Source: Centropus unirufus (taxonomy: Eukaryota > Chordata > Aves > Cuculiformes > Centropidae). Taken from it: 64,000 nucleotides of DNA. The stretch lies in contig VYZI01000083.1 in NCBI GenBank assembly GCA_013397695.1, positions 2,605,231-2,669,230 on the forward strand, read 5' to 3'. Shown in pieces: positions 48,606-61,074 of this stretch. The notes beneath the pieces are model-generated. The model ran no database searches. It was not told the DNA's origin and saw nothing but the letters and a program-made list of their open reading frames with translations. The position numbers were made by a program, and so were the translations under genes. Each line of letters opens with the position of its first letter. The stretch's first letter is position 1.

Positions 48606-51600
48606 AGGTTCTTTCCAGATGTTACTGATTTCTTCTGGAACAATGAGGAGCTCCACCCACACACTTGCTTTTGAAAAAGAAAAACTTACTTTTCTATTTT
48701 CTTGTATTAAATATTTTTCCTCTTTTTCTGAGGACTTCCAAGCAGGCATTAGTCTTACATATACAAAGTATACTCAAACGCAGCTGAAATCAGTGGGGTA
48801 GCAACACTGTCTCCCTCAGCAGATTTCTATGCCAGCAGTACCAAACGCACACCACACCTGCCTGGGCCATTAATAACCTTTTAACTCAATCTCCTCCCTT
48901 CAGTTTATTCTGAAGAATTATTCCCCCCATTTTCCCAATGTCTCTCCCTGCTGTGTTTGGAGGAGACCACTGAACTGCAGCAGCCCCTGCTTCCAGGCAC
49001 AGGACTCCCGCAGGGCCACCTGCACAGCTGCTCCAGCTCCTCAGAGCAAACGCAGGAGCTGTGCTATGGGTCTGGGGATCTTGCACGCAAACCCCAGTGG
49101 CGCCTGTAGCTCCACATCAATGGGCAAGAGCAGCTTTGTGTGAATTGGATTCGTTCTTGCAATGGATTTTCTAATCACATTCCTGTTAGGCTGCTAAGTA
49201 AAACAAAGCAAGCTGGTTTCTCCTCTCTATCACTGTCTCCAGATTGATCCATCCTAGAAAACTGTAGTAGTGGCAGTTATTTTTAATCTGGTGAATTCAA
49301 TAAGAAGAAGTAGCAATTATGTTCACAAAAAGTTAACGTGGTACAGACAAACCCAATCTCCCAATCAACAAGGACCAGGCGGGTATATGGCTTCTACAAA
49401 TTCATCTCTCAGTTGAGTCTGAAGTGTTAGGCCTTTTTTAGGTCAGTCTTAAAAGGCAGATATATTTGACTACAACTTCAGTGGAAACGGAAAAAGGAAA
49501 AGGTGAAAGAGCCGAACAAAAGTGACGGAGACATCTGGGAGAGATGTGTATGTGACCACAGGCCTGGCAAAGCCCAGAGAAGAGCCATCTCAGCCCTACC
49601 ATATTTCCAGTTGCTTAAAACAGTAAATACACTGTTCAAAATTACTGCATTTCATTTGTGTTCCCCTCACCATGGGAAGAAGAAAGGTGTCAGCAGAGCA
49701 AGCCTGAAGCACAGAATCCACTTGCACACACAGCTACTCTACTTTTAAACTTGTCAACCAAGACTTCTCCTCGAAGACCCCTCCAGTTCGATGAAGAGGC
49801 TGGTCCAAAAGGGCAGAGCACAGTTTAATTGCCTGACCCAGGGCAGCTGCCCCTTCATCAGCCGAGCGCTCGGCCAGCCGATGTTGTTTTGGCATCAAAG
49901 AAGAGTGATAGCGCTGAACTATATTTAGTCACATTACCTTCTCTCACCTATACGTGGTGTTTGGCCATCAAAGGACAGAATAATATACAGCCCTGATGCC
50001 ACAAAATCCTCCAGCATATTTTCTGCCTTGGAATGGAGAATTGCAGTGAATAGCAATGAGGTTCTTACAGAGAAAATATTCCCTTTCTGTAAGGTACACA
50101 AAATCAGAAAGGAGCATTTTTTTTTTCTTCTCTAAAAATTATTTATAAGAATAGATTTACAAGAACAAACCCACATTTGCTCTAGAATGGAATATTTCAA
50201 CCCATGTTCAAGGTAGTATACACTATGACTTAATAATTTAAGTGCGTTCAACACTCCACTTGAAATCAAAATAAAGGAAAAGCATGTGAAATATGCTTAG
50301 AACTACTTGTGTTTCCCTTATTAACAGCATATTTTCCATGCCTTATTTATCCTTTCTGCTGGCATATCTGCTGCAGACTTTGAATCAAAGTAAATCTATG
50401 TTCCTTTTATTGCCAATTTTCACTGGATCCCTGATAATAAACCATTAAAATGACAAGCAAATATATAAAACGCATGGAAGCACTGATGCTTGCATATCAC
50501 AGTTCTTGAATATAATAAGCACATCTCTCCCCTTTCTCTCATGTCTTACATCTGAAGAGGGTTTATTTTTTATCATAAGTCACAATTCAATACTATCCTA
50601 TTTAGGCATCAAATCAAATCTACAGCTGACTCTTTCTGGAGTTTCATACTACCTCCCATACAAAATTAAGTGACAGCAAAACTGGTGCTCCTTTGTGTAC
50701 ACGTTCGTACGATTTCTGTTTGTAGACTGCATGGAATTACTCTCAACTTCATTAACAGAAATATTTCCCTAAGATATTAAATGTCCAGCGAAATTTCCAG
50801 TTACCAATACAATTTACTGGTCAGTTCTAGAGGATGCTTCTACATGGAACTGTGATCCCTCAGGTCTGGGGCAGCCTCTGTCATAGCCTCTACAGCTTCC
50901 ACACCCAGGTTTGCTTCTTCCAAATTCTCCCCACATTAAGGTTGTTGTCTCAGATCTCTTGCATTGAGCCAAGAGAAACTTTCAGTACCTATTACTGGAG
51001 CTATCTGACTACAGGCAAAGGAGCAAGATAGCTCAAACCAACCCACAACCGAGCTGACAGCTCCAGCCTCACTGGAGCAACACGTTCTGTCCATGCCTAC
51101 CTACATGTCTGTAAGCTTTCCAAGACTTGCCTGCAGCTCCTCGGGAAACTGGAACTCATGACACCGAAATGCAAAGTTCTGGATAATTCAGAATTCAGCA
51201 ACTACTGCTCTGCAAGAGCAACCCCTTGGGAATCCTCCCTAATACAACAGGTCACTTCCGTCGCATGGAAAATGAGGGATTCCCCAGAATTATGCCCATT
51301 AATGCTGATCTTGAGCTGTTCCATTGCTCTGTAGTGACGAGCAGTGCCCTGCAGACATCTTACCAAGCCAAGCTTTTTCTGTTGTCCGCAGAAACACACC
51401 CTGTGAGATGACTTCCCACTATGGAAGAAACAGATTTATTTTGAATAGGAATAATAAAACAAGCAAAATAAATCCATATACCTTAACAAAGAGCCCAGGA
51501 ATTAAATAAGAACCAAAAGTGATTTGTTTTGAAAGTTCATAATGCGTCTGCCCTTGTACTGTTCAAGAAATTTGAGCAAAATTCTCAGCACTACAGCAAA

Positions 51601-54194
51601 ATGTAAACTTTTCATTAGCTGGGAGGTTCCAACGTAGGACCTAAACACGGAACAACGAAAACAATGGGACACACATGCACATTGTACAGCTTGCACACCT
51701 GGCCCACATGTAGTGCATTGGTTTCTCTCAAAGCAAAATAACAGAAATTCAATGACATTCCCCAATCTCAAAATTTCTTTGCAGACAGACATATTTCTAG
51801 AACCTTCTAGCAACAATCTATATCTAACTTTGTTTTAGATTTGCTGTAGCTTCCAAACGTTCCACTTAAAGCCCTGGAAACATTTGTTACTCATTTCCTT
51901 TTGGTTATTTGGCAACTCTTACAGTTACTTTTCTTGACAAAATAAACCAAACCATTCAACTCCAGTCGGCTCAGCCTGCTCTCAGTCAAGGCGCTAGAGC
52001 AGCAGAACCCTCAGAGACGCTTCCCACTCAGCACTAGCAGCTCCTATTACAGCTCTAGCGGAAAGACACACAAATCTTGGTGACAGACGTATCAAAGCTG
52101 CTTCGGCAGACCCGTCCCAAACTCCTGAACCCCACACCAGGACTTGGTGAGCAGCCGGAGTCCAGCACTGGCTGGGGGCTTCCAAATGATGATCATCCTG
52201 CTTTTCAAACCTCAGCTTTTGCTTTTAACTTTAGGAATACCCAGAGGCTGGCAAGTACCTAATGATACCCAGGCAGGATTAGTGGACATATTAACAGTTC
52301 AAAGGAGACCTAAAACTGGCTCTGCCTTCAACTCATCGCATTCCAGTGTGCACTGGACAAGTTAAAAAGCTCTGCTGAGTAAAAGCCCGGTGACTCCAAC
52401 TGTGGACCTCCCGAATAGACAGGCCAGTATGAAAATGAGACAAAGAAATGTCAACTATCTGCTGCTTAAAATGAAAATTATAAAAGCTACTTGATATGTT
52501 TGAAGCAAAAAACTTACCGCACAAAAACAGTGAATTAAAATATCCTGTTCAGAATTCCAGCACACACATATTTTCATCCCTCCTGTTTGAGCCTATCCCT
52601 ACTGTCCCTAAAGCACACACTGACCTATTTTCTGACCTTCATGGTAAAGAGAAATGAGATTTAACGTGTTCTTGCACCTCCAAAAAATATATTATCATCC
52701 ACTTAAGTTTTGTGTTAAAGTCTTCCTTCCTGTTCATTTATCTGTAGGAAAGTCCTGTCAGTATTACCAGAAGTCATTTCATAGAACAATCACATTTTAG
52801 AATCTGAAATTGCTTATTTTAAAATACTGAGAGCCAAGCCACATCTCCACCTTTCAGCAGGCAACAAGCCCAGGAGACCACAAAGGTACACTGAGGGTTA
52901 AATTAAGATATTGGAAGCTGGTGGAGACAGACGGAAAACTATGTTTTAAGTTCTCAGGATTTTTTAACTAGCTAGATTTTCAACAACAAATTTTGAATTG
53001 CCTTAAACTGTCATGCCCTTTGCCTCATTTGCTCTTTTGCTTCTGAACTTTCAGATCTCGCATCCTCCAGATCTCCACAGCCACAGAAACAAACAAAATA
53101 ACATCTTAAATGTTAGCCAAGCTCAGAGTGCACAGCGTTACAGCAGATGGTTACAAAGAGGCAGCAAAGCCTACATGAAAAGGAATTTAGAAACAGAGAA
53201 AAAAGGTTCACTGCTGCTCCCATTCGGAGCAAATCTCACGGCCTCCCCCCCTCTCTCAAACATGCCAAGATCAATATTCCATTTGGTTGGGACTACAGCC
53301 GTGCTCAAAGGTGGCCTTGCTTCCTCCTTGATGAAACCAATTTACCACAAACACAAATAGCAGTCAGAGCTGTTTCCAAGTTTTGTCGTTTCCTAACTCG
53401 AGAAACAACTTAAAGGGAGCTTCAAATTACCATCAGCAAGCTCTTTAAGGCACTCTCTGGCTTCCCAGGAGCTACCACCTCATGGTTCATGAAAGGGGTG
53501 GGGGGTAAGCAGTCCGCTAATGGAGCTCACTGCATCACCCTGATACAGAACATCCCCAGCTGCAGCACTGCACTCCACGTGTGGCTACCATCACCCGGGG
53601 AGTGACCACCACCACCAGCAGCCCAGCACTCACTCCAAAGGCTATGCTGTTTTCTTGTGGATTTTGTCACTTTCTGAGCCTGCAGGCTGCTATGCGGTGT
53701 TTTTCTGTGTCGGCAAGAAAGCCTCTCTCTAGGCTGTAGGGATGCTTTGGAAATTCACACCTTGGAGTTTATTCCGATTGCAAACCTGCTGATCCAAACA
53801 AGCTTACGAACAGCAAGATTCACATCCTATATTTGCTAACTCTTCTCTATATGCTTCCAGCTTCTTCCCACGTCCTTCACTTGCCCAGCTGGGAACACAC
53901 GCTATCTGGTTTAGTCCGGCTGCTCCTCCCAAAGCAAACACGGATTGAGTTCTGCCTGACTTTTCCCCCTGAAGAAGATTTAATACAGTTCTTTTTCCTC
54001 TAGCTAAGGATTTTCACCAAACTTGGGGAACTCAGTAGCTCTGAAACCGCTACGTAACTGGCAGCTTCAGTGGAAACCGGCCCCTGAATTGAAGAGGCAG
54101 CAGTAGGGGACTGATGTAGGTGCACAGTCAAGATAGGACTGCTGTCTAAAAGTGTGCCAGTACTAAAAGTATGAAACAAATTAGTTAAAATTAT
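48606..54194. other. Unique non-coding DNA
   Basis: No gene or nameable repeat is seen. A strong minus-strand donor, TGCG|GTAAGTTTTTT, lies near 52512-52518 and is preceded by a 27-nt open segment with a moderate acceptor; this is too small to judge. The 50100-50800 part is especially AT-rich. A G-rich GGGGTGGGGGG lies near 53500. Confidence 0.5.
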
Positions 54195-54210
54195 AAAAAA
54201 AAAAAAAAAA
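54195..54210. repeat. A16 homopolymer
   Basis: Sixteen A residues, followed after TC by a further A-run. No retrotransposed gene is visible on the 5' side on either strand. Confidence 0.9.
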
Positions 54211-55032
54211 TCAAAAAATAACACCAGACAACAGTCCCATAACTCCACACGCCCCAAAAATGTCAACACCAAAAACCCTTCAACCTTTTGGCTCTTGATC
54301 AGAATGTGAAGGTTGTTAGGGAATCTGCGATTCCATCACACATTGGATTTTCAACCCACACAAGTGATTTAGGAGCCTTTACAAACGGCACTGAGTGTGC
54401 AGAGGGCTGTACCTGTGCAAGGCAAGCCCCCGAGACAAGCAAATCTGAAGTGCAAAGCATCATTGGTGAGAACAGGAGGAGAATGGAGAAACTGAAAGTT
54501 ACACACACGTTATTAGATAATCCGGATTTGTCCCACCAAAATTTAAGTCTGTGACAGTATTTGAGCTTTTACTTTTCACTTATTTCAACATTCTACTTCA
54601 TGAATGCTATAATATAAAAAGTAATTCAGCCTTAATTATAGTGGTTTAGCTGGGTTGCTATAATTTTCCTGTCCCTTAATTCTCCCCATGTTTGTAACTA
54701 TCTAAAAGCTTAGGCTCTAGTAATTTTTTTATTCTTCATAATTGCTGAGCCTGAGCAGAGCAATAAGAGCTCCACGCTTAGCATTTTCTTCTGTAATCTA
54801 AAGGCATACTGTGCCAAATATAAGCCACTTGAAATAAGTCACTGTGGGTAGCAATGTACATGCTTTAACTCATGGTGCACAAAGTATTTGATGTTGTTTT
54901 TCAAGTCACCCACACACCTATTCATGGCAGGGCCTACCCCATGGCCAGACAATTGCAATACCAGTTCTACAGCAGAAACATTCTTCTATTTTTACCCTGC
55001 TGCTATCCCTTTGTTAAGTAGTTACAACTTAC
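54211..55032. other. Unique non-coding DNA
   Basis: No gene or repeat is recognised. The 54550-54860 part is AT-rich and closed in all frames. Confidence 0.5.
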
Positions 55033-55068
55033 TTGTTCCACATTTTTATTTTGCTGGAGCAACTCATG
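55033..55068 (-). other. Candidate 36-nt microexon (minus strand)
   Basis: On the minus strand a strong pyrimidine tract, TTCTTTTTCTTTGGGTTCCAAG, is followed by 36 nt and the near-consensus donor ACAA|GTAAGTTG. In phase 0 it encodes exactly twelve residues, HELLQQNKNVEQ, of coiled-coil-like composition. An alternative acceptor (TTGCTCCAG) inside it would give a 21-nt version, QNKNVEQ. Microexons of such sizes that keep the frame are common in vertebrate neuronal genes. No flanking exon was found in the window, so this remains a candidate. Confidence 0.25.
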
Positions 55069-55674
55069 CTTGGAACCCAAAGAAAAAGAATTCCCATGTG
55101 CCACCACATCCCTGGGATGCAGCTCGCCAGAGCTGTTAAAGCAAAGGATGGCAGCACCAGGGAACGTGACAGAGTTGGATCCTTCACCCAGCAGTTTTCT
55201 CACAGAAAGAGGACTGTGGTCTCCCCTGGGTTTTTACAGAAAAACAACAACAAATAAAATACCCCAGTTTTGGTCACTACAATGTGCAGGTTTTACATCA
55301 AACGGGGCAAAAATTGAAAAGTGGAGGAAACCTTAGCAACGTACAAGAATATGGGAGGGATTCAGGAAATTCTTTCAGGTGTTGCAAGATCCAAAATCAA
55401 AGATAAAAAAGAAACTCCTCAGCTCCACTTGGAAGACAGACATTTCCTCAGAATTCCCACTTGGCTATGCCCACGGTAGTCATTAGCCATATGAAACAAC
55501 TTTTCTCCAACTCAGAAGTTTTGTGAGCAAACCAGCTTAGACAGAACAAAAGAAGTTAAGTCCCGTGTGCATGCCTCTGGAATCATCTGGGCACCTCCCC
55601 AGAGCCTGCCTTCCGAACAGCTGTATCCCACAAGGGCAGCCCTTCCCCTGCTTGCTGACTATTTACATTTGTCC
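55069..55674. other. Unique non-coding DNA
   Basis: Overlapping plus-strand frames (83-88 codons) share this segment in different phases and have no domain. Nothing else is seen. Confidence 0.5.
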
Positions 55675-56300
55675 CATGGGCAGGGACACCTCCCACTGGA
55701 TCAGGGACTCCAAGCCCCATCCGACCTGGCCTGCAACACCTCCAGGAATGGGGCAGCCACCACTGCTCTGGGCAACCTGGGCCAGGGCCTCCCCACCCTC
55801 ACAGCAAAACATTTCTCCCCAAGATCTCGCCTCAATCTTCCCTCTTTCAGCTCAAAACCATTCCCCTCATCCACTCCCAGGAGCCCATCCCCAGCTTTCC
55901 TGGAGCCCCTTTCAGTACTGGAAGTTGCTCTAAGGTCTCCCTGGAGCCTTCTCTTCTCCAGGTCAAACAACCTCAACTCTCTCAGCCTGTCCTCGTGTGG
56001 GAGGTGCTCCAGCCCCTGGATCATCCCCGTGGCCTCCTCTGGACTGGCTCTAACTGCTCCACTTCCTTCCTTTGCTGTGGACCCTAGAACTGACCACAGG
56101 GCTCCAGGTGGGGTCCCACAAGAGCAGAGGGGCAGCATCCATCCCCTCTCTCCTGCTCCCGGCCCCACCGTTTCAGATGAAGCCCAGGATTCAGTTGGCT
56201 TTCTGGGCTGCAAGTGTGCGTTCTCAGGTGATGTTGCTCAGATCCACCCCTAAGATCACCTCACTGTCTGCTCTGACCCTGCCCAAGCTGCTTTTTCCTG
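55675..56300 (-). mobile_element. CR1 LINE, longest copy, about 625 bp, 3' tip missing
   Basis: The plus strand starts at CATGGGCAGGGACACCTCCC, so the terminal part with ATTCTATGATT is absent. It continues through the CTCTGGGCAACCTGGG and AATCTTCCCTCTTTCAG blocks and CCTTCTCTTCTCCAGGTCAA, then further into ORF2 with CACAGGGCTCCAGGTGGGGT and TGGCTTTCTGGGCTGCAAGT. Relative to the 13.3 and 20.6 kb copies it lacks about 20 bp between CCCCTCATCC and the GAGCCCATCCCCAGC block. It reaches furthest 5' of any copy here. Confidence 0.96.
55701..56213 (-). pseudogene. CR1 ORF2 C-terminal relic, uninterrupted for 170 codons
   Basis: This minus-strand frame inside the CR1 copy ends with the known ORF2 tail. 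It reads LREL-LFDLEKRRLQGDLRA, then DEGNGFELKEGRLRRDLGEK, CFAVRVGRPWPRLPRAVV and APFLEVLQARSDGA. This region is downstream of the reverse transcriptase domain; the YADD-type catalytic motif and the endonuclease are absent. The apparent ATG is accidental. The frame has stayed open by chance or because the copy is young. It encodes no working enzyme. Confidence 0.85.
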
Positions 56301-57369
56301 CAGGATCCTCATCTAAGGAGGTGTGCAACAGTGCCTCAAATGAACAGACACCGGGCACAGGCTGACTGGGAAGCACGGATTCCAAGGTCCAGTTTAGAAA
56401 GGCTCCCTCAACAGGGCCTGGATCACCACAAGCAGCTTGCTGCAGCTCTGGTTTACAAAGTTCATAATCGTTCTGGGAGGTGCCTTACAGAGTAATCAAA
56501 ATGATAACAATTCTCAAAAATTGCAGTGGGCTCTGTGGAAAGATTAAACAGCTTGATCCTATTCTCACTGGGAAACAGGAGCCTTAGCAAACATGGAATT
56601 AACATTTTTTAATATCATGAAGGGGAATTAATGACATGATAAATACAGAGGGTAGAAATCAAGCAGTGGCTCATCGACAGCAGGTATTCTGCTGCTACCT
56701 GGAGGCTAACAAAGGAAGAAAGCATTTCTCTAGTGAAATGCAGGGAGCAGAGCATGCATGAAACATTCACGCAAGGAAGACAGGAGGCATGGGGCAAGAG
56801 CGGTAGAACATGTGTGGCCACCCAAAGGCCTCACAAACCACTGCACACCAGAAACCCTGTGAGCCATCTGAGGGGATGCTCTACAAGAGACGCCACGGAG
56901 CAGAGGCAAGCAGCTGTGATTCCCACTCGCACACAGCGAGGCTCTCAAACACACGCAAGAGGCAAGGGAATGCTCTCTGCAATCTCAAATCCATCCATCC
57001 ACCCAAAACGGTAATTCCCCTCTGGAGTACAACACATACGGTACAGTCTTTGTTTCTTTTCACTTGTGAGCAAAATAATTTCCAGGCAGCGTTGCCATCA
57101 TGCTTAATTTAGATTTTCAAACATTGGGGAAACCTTGACGTGACATGAATGACGGCTCTCAAAGTATACTCTAAAGCTGCCTCCTAATCTTACAGTAAAT
57201 ACAAGAAATTGAGCAGAGGAAAACAGGAAAGGAAGCATTTTCTCTTTTGTCAGATATTTCATCATAAATTTACTTCTTTTTAACAAGAGGCCAGAAAATA
57301 ACCTTGCATCACAACTGAATGTTTGGGGTTAACACATGCAGACCTGAGGGAAACATTCACGCCACTCCT
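56301..57369. other. Unique non-coding DNA
   Basis: No gene is seen. Several overlapping frames at 56733-57112 on both strands are without domains. The sequence next to the CR1 copy shows no target-site duplication I can recognise. Confidence 0.5.
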
Positions 57370-57460
57370 AAATATCCCTTGAGGGATATGGTTTAGGGGA
57401 TGACAGGTACATTTGGACTCTGTCTCGGAGGTCTTTTCCAGCCTGGCAATTCTATGATTG
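57370..57460 (+). mobile_element. CR1 LINE 3' tail (third subtype)
   Basis: CCCTTGAGGGATATGGTTTAG, then TTTGGACTCTGTCTCGGAGG, then TCTTTTCCAGCCTGGCAATT and CTATGATT form the 3' tail of the CR1 type that reads 'GGGATATGGTTTAGTG...TTGGACTTGATGATCTTAAAGGTCTTTTCCAACC'. Only about 90 bp survive, on the plus strand. It resembles the copy at 62.8 kb. Confidence 0.85.
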
Positions 57461-58749
57461 CAAACAATCAGAGTAACTTTCAGAAATTCGCATCCATTCC
57501 TGCAAAACTCTGAGCCACACAGGACTAATGCAACCTACAGCCAAAGCTGAATATATCAGCTATTTTTAAGTCACAAAGCTCAGACTTCGCTAGTGTAATA
57601 GCCATGGCTGCTGGTACGGTTTGCCTGCTGGAATATCCACCCAGCTTCTCTTAAGTAGCTTTTGCTCTCCAAGTTCCTGAAGGTCCTGTGCTACCAACAC
57701 CTGTTTGTAAGCTGGAGCCAGCTCCAGAGAGAAGCAGAGAAGGAAAAAAGAAGCCACGGGGACATATATATAACCCTTTCCTTGAGGGCCAAGTCTGAAA
57801 ACACTGACTTTTCTAAAGTAAAATAAAATAATTTTTTATTTCAGAGTAAATTAAGTTATACCTGAGTATAGAGCATTTGTACACAAGGGCCAAATCTTGT
57901 TAGAAATAAAGTTATTACATCCCTTTAAAGCAAAGTTGGCATGCAAGGAAGACAGAAGGAGCATGCTCTCCCTCCAGTCACCTACAAACAGGCCATTCAT
58001 ACACCACCCCACGGAACTGACAAACCCAGCTCCCCACGTGCATGTATTTTATTAACCTTTTAAATAATTTAAATGTTTGCAAAATTGTCATTTTACCACT
58101 GACTTCCTTTTTTAAGGTAATTCACTTGAGTTTCATAATGCAGAAGTGACAAGGCGTGGGAAGAAAGGTTAAAAAAGCCAACCGAACCTGTTCTGGAGTA
58201 CAATTAACACAGTACTTTACATTCACGGGGCAGTTCTGGCTTAGTAAACATAATGATAGCTTTACTCTGAGGTTAAAATGGGAGGGCATTCATTTTTATT
58301 ACTAACATCCCTTGACAAAGGTTCCAAGATCAAAAGACTGCCTGTTGGCATAATTGTAAAATAATACTTTCTTCCCCACTTTTAATTACAGGAAATAGCT
58401 TTTATATATTATTAATAACATTCCCCACCATTAGACTAAAACTAGATTAAAGGCATCATCCTATGCACAAACACAGAGGAGGTTTGTGTAACAAGACCGA
58501 GTTAGATTTTTGGATCCCAAACAGGCAACAAAGCTAAGAAAATGTGCTCCCTCCAAACCCAGCCAAGTCTGGACAGCAGGAAGCAAGACTCCATTCCCTC
58601 CTGGAGAAGCTTACATCCCCAGGAGGCAGTTGCCATGCATTTAGCTTGAAAGGCCCGTCATGCAAACCAAGGGAGAAGTTTTGAACTCACAAAGCTTCTC
58701 TTCTAAGAAGAAATCATCTTCCTCAAAGAAGAAGGACTGCGATGGCGAG
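57461..58749. other. Unique non-coding DNA, AT-rich
   Basis: No gene is seen. A short AT inverted repeat (AAATAAAA and TTTTATTT around 57821-57841) and a TATATATA run near 57764 are simple sequence. Confidence 0.5.
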
Positions 58750-58800
58750 TCTGATCCAGAGCCCACTGAGCCTCCCTCCATTTATTTCAGTGGATCCTGG
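58750..58800. repeat. Probable ancient palindromic amniote repeat remnant
   Basis: TCTGATCCAGAGCCCACTGA, then a divergent middle, then TTATTTCAGTGGATCCTGG resembles a decayed copy of the palindromic amniote repeat I remember as 'CTGATCCAAAGCCCATTGAAGTCAATGG...CATTGACTTCAGTGGGCTTTGGATCAGG'. Identity is moderate and the family name is not certain. Confidence 0.4.
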
Positions 58801-61018
58801 AGGTGCTCTCACATATGACTCCTTTCACCACACTTTTTGGGTGGCAGCACCTAGATATCCCATGACTAGCTTTCCCATCACAACATTATGCTTGTCACCC
58901 AGAAGAAAGACACCGTATTAATAAAAACACTGATTATCGGGGGTCATACAGCCCTGGCTGCATAAAAGGAAGAGAGACATTAATGATACTGGGGGCAGTA
59001 ACAGCAGGGTATCAGTAAGTCAAAATAAACACAAAAAAGTACTCATAGCTGCAGTAATTTTTCCACGTTTGACCCCTCCTTGTCTCCAAGAAAACGCCTG
59101 GCTTTTGGAGGTCTGAAGAATTAAGTGATCCAACAGGTTTTTGCAACCCCATCTTCCATGAATTACATCTGGTAGCTTCGGTCCAGCCTCACCATTCACT
59201 GAGCCTTTTCTGCTGAAATATACTTTGCATTGTTTCGATTGCATTTGATAGAGAAGTACTGTAGTACAAGACCAAAAAAAATAATTTGCAATAGATAAAC
59301 TTTTATGGTTGCATGAAAAAAATTGAACAAGTCATCCATTTGCTTTCCATGGGAACAATCCAGGTGTTTTTGAAGAGATGAACAAACTGCAGTCATTTCA
59401 TAACCCCCAAAGCAGTGAATACAACAGCTCACCGTTACAATTGCCATTTCTTCCAAAGCACGTGCAAGCAAGTCACAAACTTTCATCATGTTTAGTGTGG
59501 TGATTACACTTATTTTTCCCGAGTTTCTTTACCCTGCAGTTGAAAGGGCTGGCATAGCACATCATCTCTGTAGAGAAACATCATTCCTCTGTTAGTGGCA
59601 GATCAGAGAGGCAGCTCTGTGGACAGTTTTCTCCCAAGCAGGGATATAAGCATATCAGTAATCCCATTATTTCAGCTGGAACTACCGAAGACATTTATAA
59701 CCAGCTATTGAACATGCACTGTTAAACTAGCGGTAAAACAGTAAGCATCCCACAGCGAAGTTCTTGGCAACAGCTAAATCACCATTTTTACTAGGGTGGG
59801 AATGGGAGCAGACGACCGTGTCTGAACAGAATTTATCTAGGAATCCTGGTACAACTTTGCATTAAAGCTGACTTGCCTCTACATGTAGTGGTCATCCCTC
59901 ATGATGGCTGCAGACCTGTAAGTCTCAGAAGGGAACGGCATCTTCAGACTTATTCAGGAAGTCAGTGGCCTTAGTACTCAGTTCTGCGCCTACCGTTCAC
60001 CACCCTGGCACCAGAGCAGAAAAGCTGCTTGAAGAGACCTGAGCCCATAGCCCAGAAGGAAAAGCTGTGCAGGGCCAACAGTCAAGGCTGCCGCCCCACC
60101 TCCTCCACCAGCAAAATCCCCCTTCAATCACATCAGGGTCCGACAAGCTTTGACCTTTCCAGACCCAAGAGGTCCCCGACCTGAAATGAGTGTAGTTTGA
60201 CTATGCAGTCTCCAGGATTTTATTTACATTTAATGGAAAAATGCATGTCATTTCAGCCATATCCCCAGCTTTTAAAACACAGACCCCAAAGTACAGACAG
60301 CCCAGTTGCCCTGCTGGACACCCTCCCACACCCCAGCTTGCTGCGGAATCCCACTCGGTTGTACCAGCCCCAGCTGCACCACCACACACTGGCTTTCCAC
60401 AGTAACGTCCAGTATAGATACACAGAAGTAAGAGAACCCCAAAAGGTGATATATCTCTTCTCCAGGAGGTTAAAAGACCTCTTATAGGAGGAAAAATGTG
60501 TATCTGGCAATTTTAGAATTATTTGAGAAGCTGGGATTGCATTTATTTCCCCATCTATGTGAGCGAGGGAAAAAGGCTCTTCAAAAAATAGTTTGTTGCT
60601 CAATATGGTCTCTTGCAGGATTTTAACTGCTTTTGTTATTCATTGAAATGTATAAGTGAAAGCTGGGAGACACAAATGGAAGAGATTTGACTGGCAGCTA
60701 CAATTTCAATTTGTATGAGAATTCTCTTTGGAAAACATCCTTATTTTGTCTCAGCCTCACCTCAAGTAACAAAACCTCGGCAGTTACACTTGCTGTCCTC
60801 TTGTGTACCCAGCCTCGTACCAGAAATTACAGCTAAATTACAAAACAGCTAGTCCAATACTCGTGAAAATAAAAATCATGGTCCACTCCACTCCAACTAA
60901 TTAATTTTCTTAAAACTGCAGATCCCAGAGTGATCAAATGAGACACGAGCTCTTTCATGAGAAGGAAATCCCACTAGAGTTCCTCAACATCAAATGTAAC
61001 AAACAGCAGCATTTCAAC
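58801..61018. other. Unique non-coding DNA
   Basis: No gene or named repeat is seen. A GC-richer patch at about 59990-60420 carries facing frames of 60-116 codons without domains. The minus-strand frame at 59196-59489 is Cys-rich but has no start context or splice sites. Confidence 0.5.
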
Positions 61019-61074
61019 ATTTGCATCACCATGTTTGAACCCCCATGTTTGCATATGTAAGCACACATTTGCAT
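61019..61074. promoter_or_regulatory. Cluster of three POU octamer-like sites
   Basis: Two perfect ATTTGCAT octamers (61019-61026 and 61067-61074, the reverse of ATGCAAAT) flank a one-mismatch copy GTTTGCAT (61047-61054), all in the same orientation, spaced 28 and 20 bp start to start. Immediately downstream is an AT-rich stretch with homeodomain cores (TTATTAATATTGATT). POU proteins bind this octamer. A developmental enhancer is possible but unproven. Confidence 0.3.

Noticed and set aside
55567..56253. 228-codon plus-strand frame, the longest in the window
   Set aside because: It is the antisense of a CR1 element. Proline/serine-rich frames of this kind are seen wherever CR1 tails are read backward.
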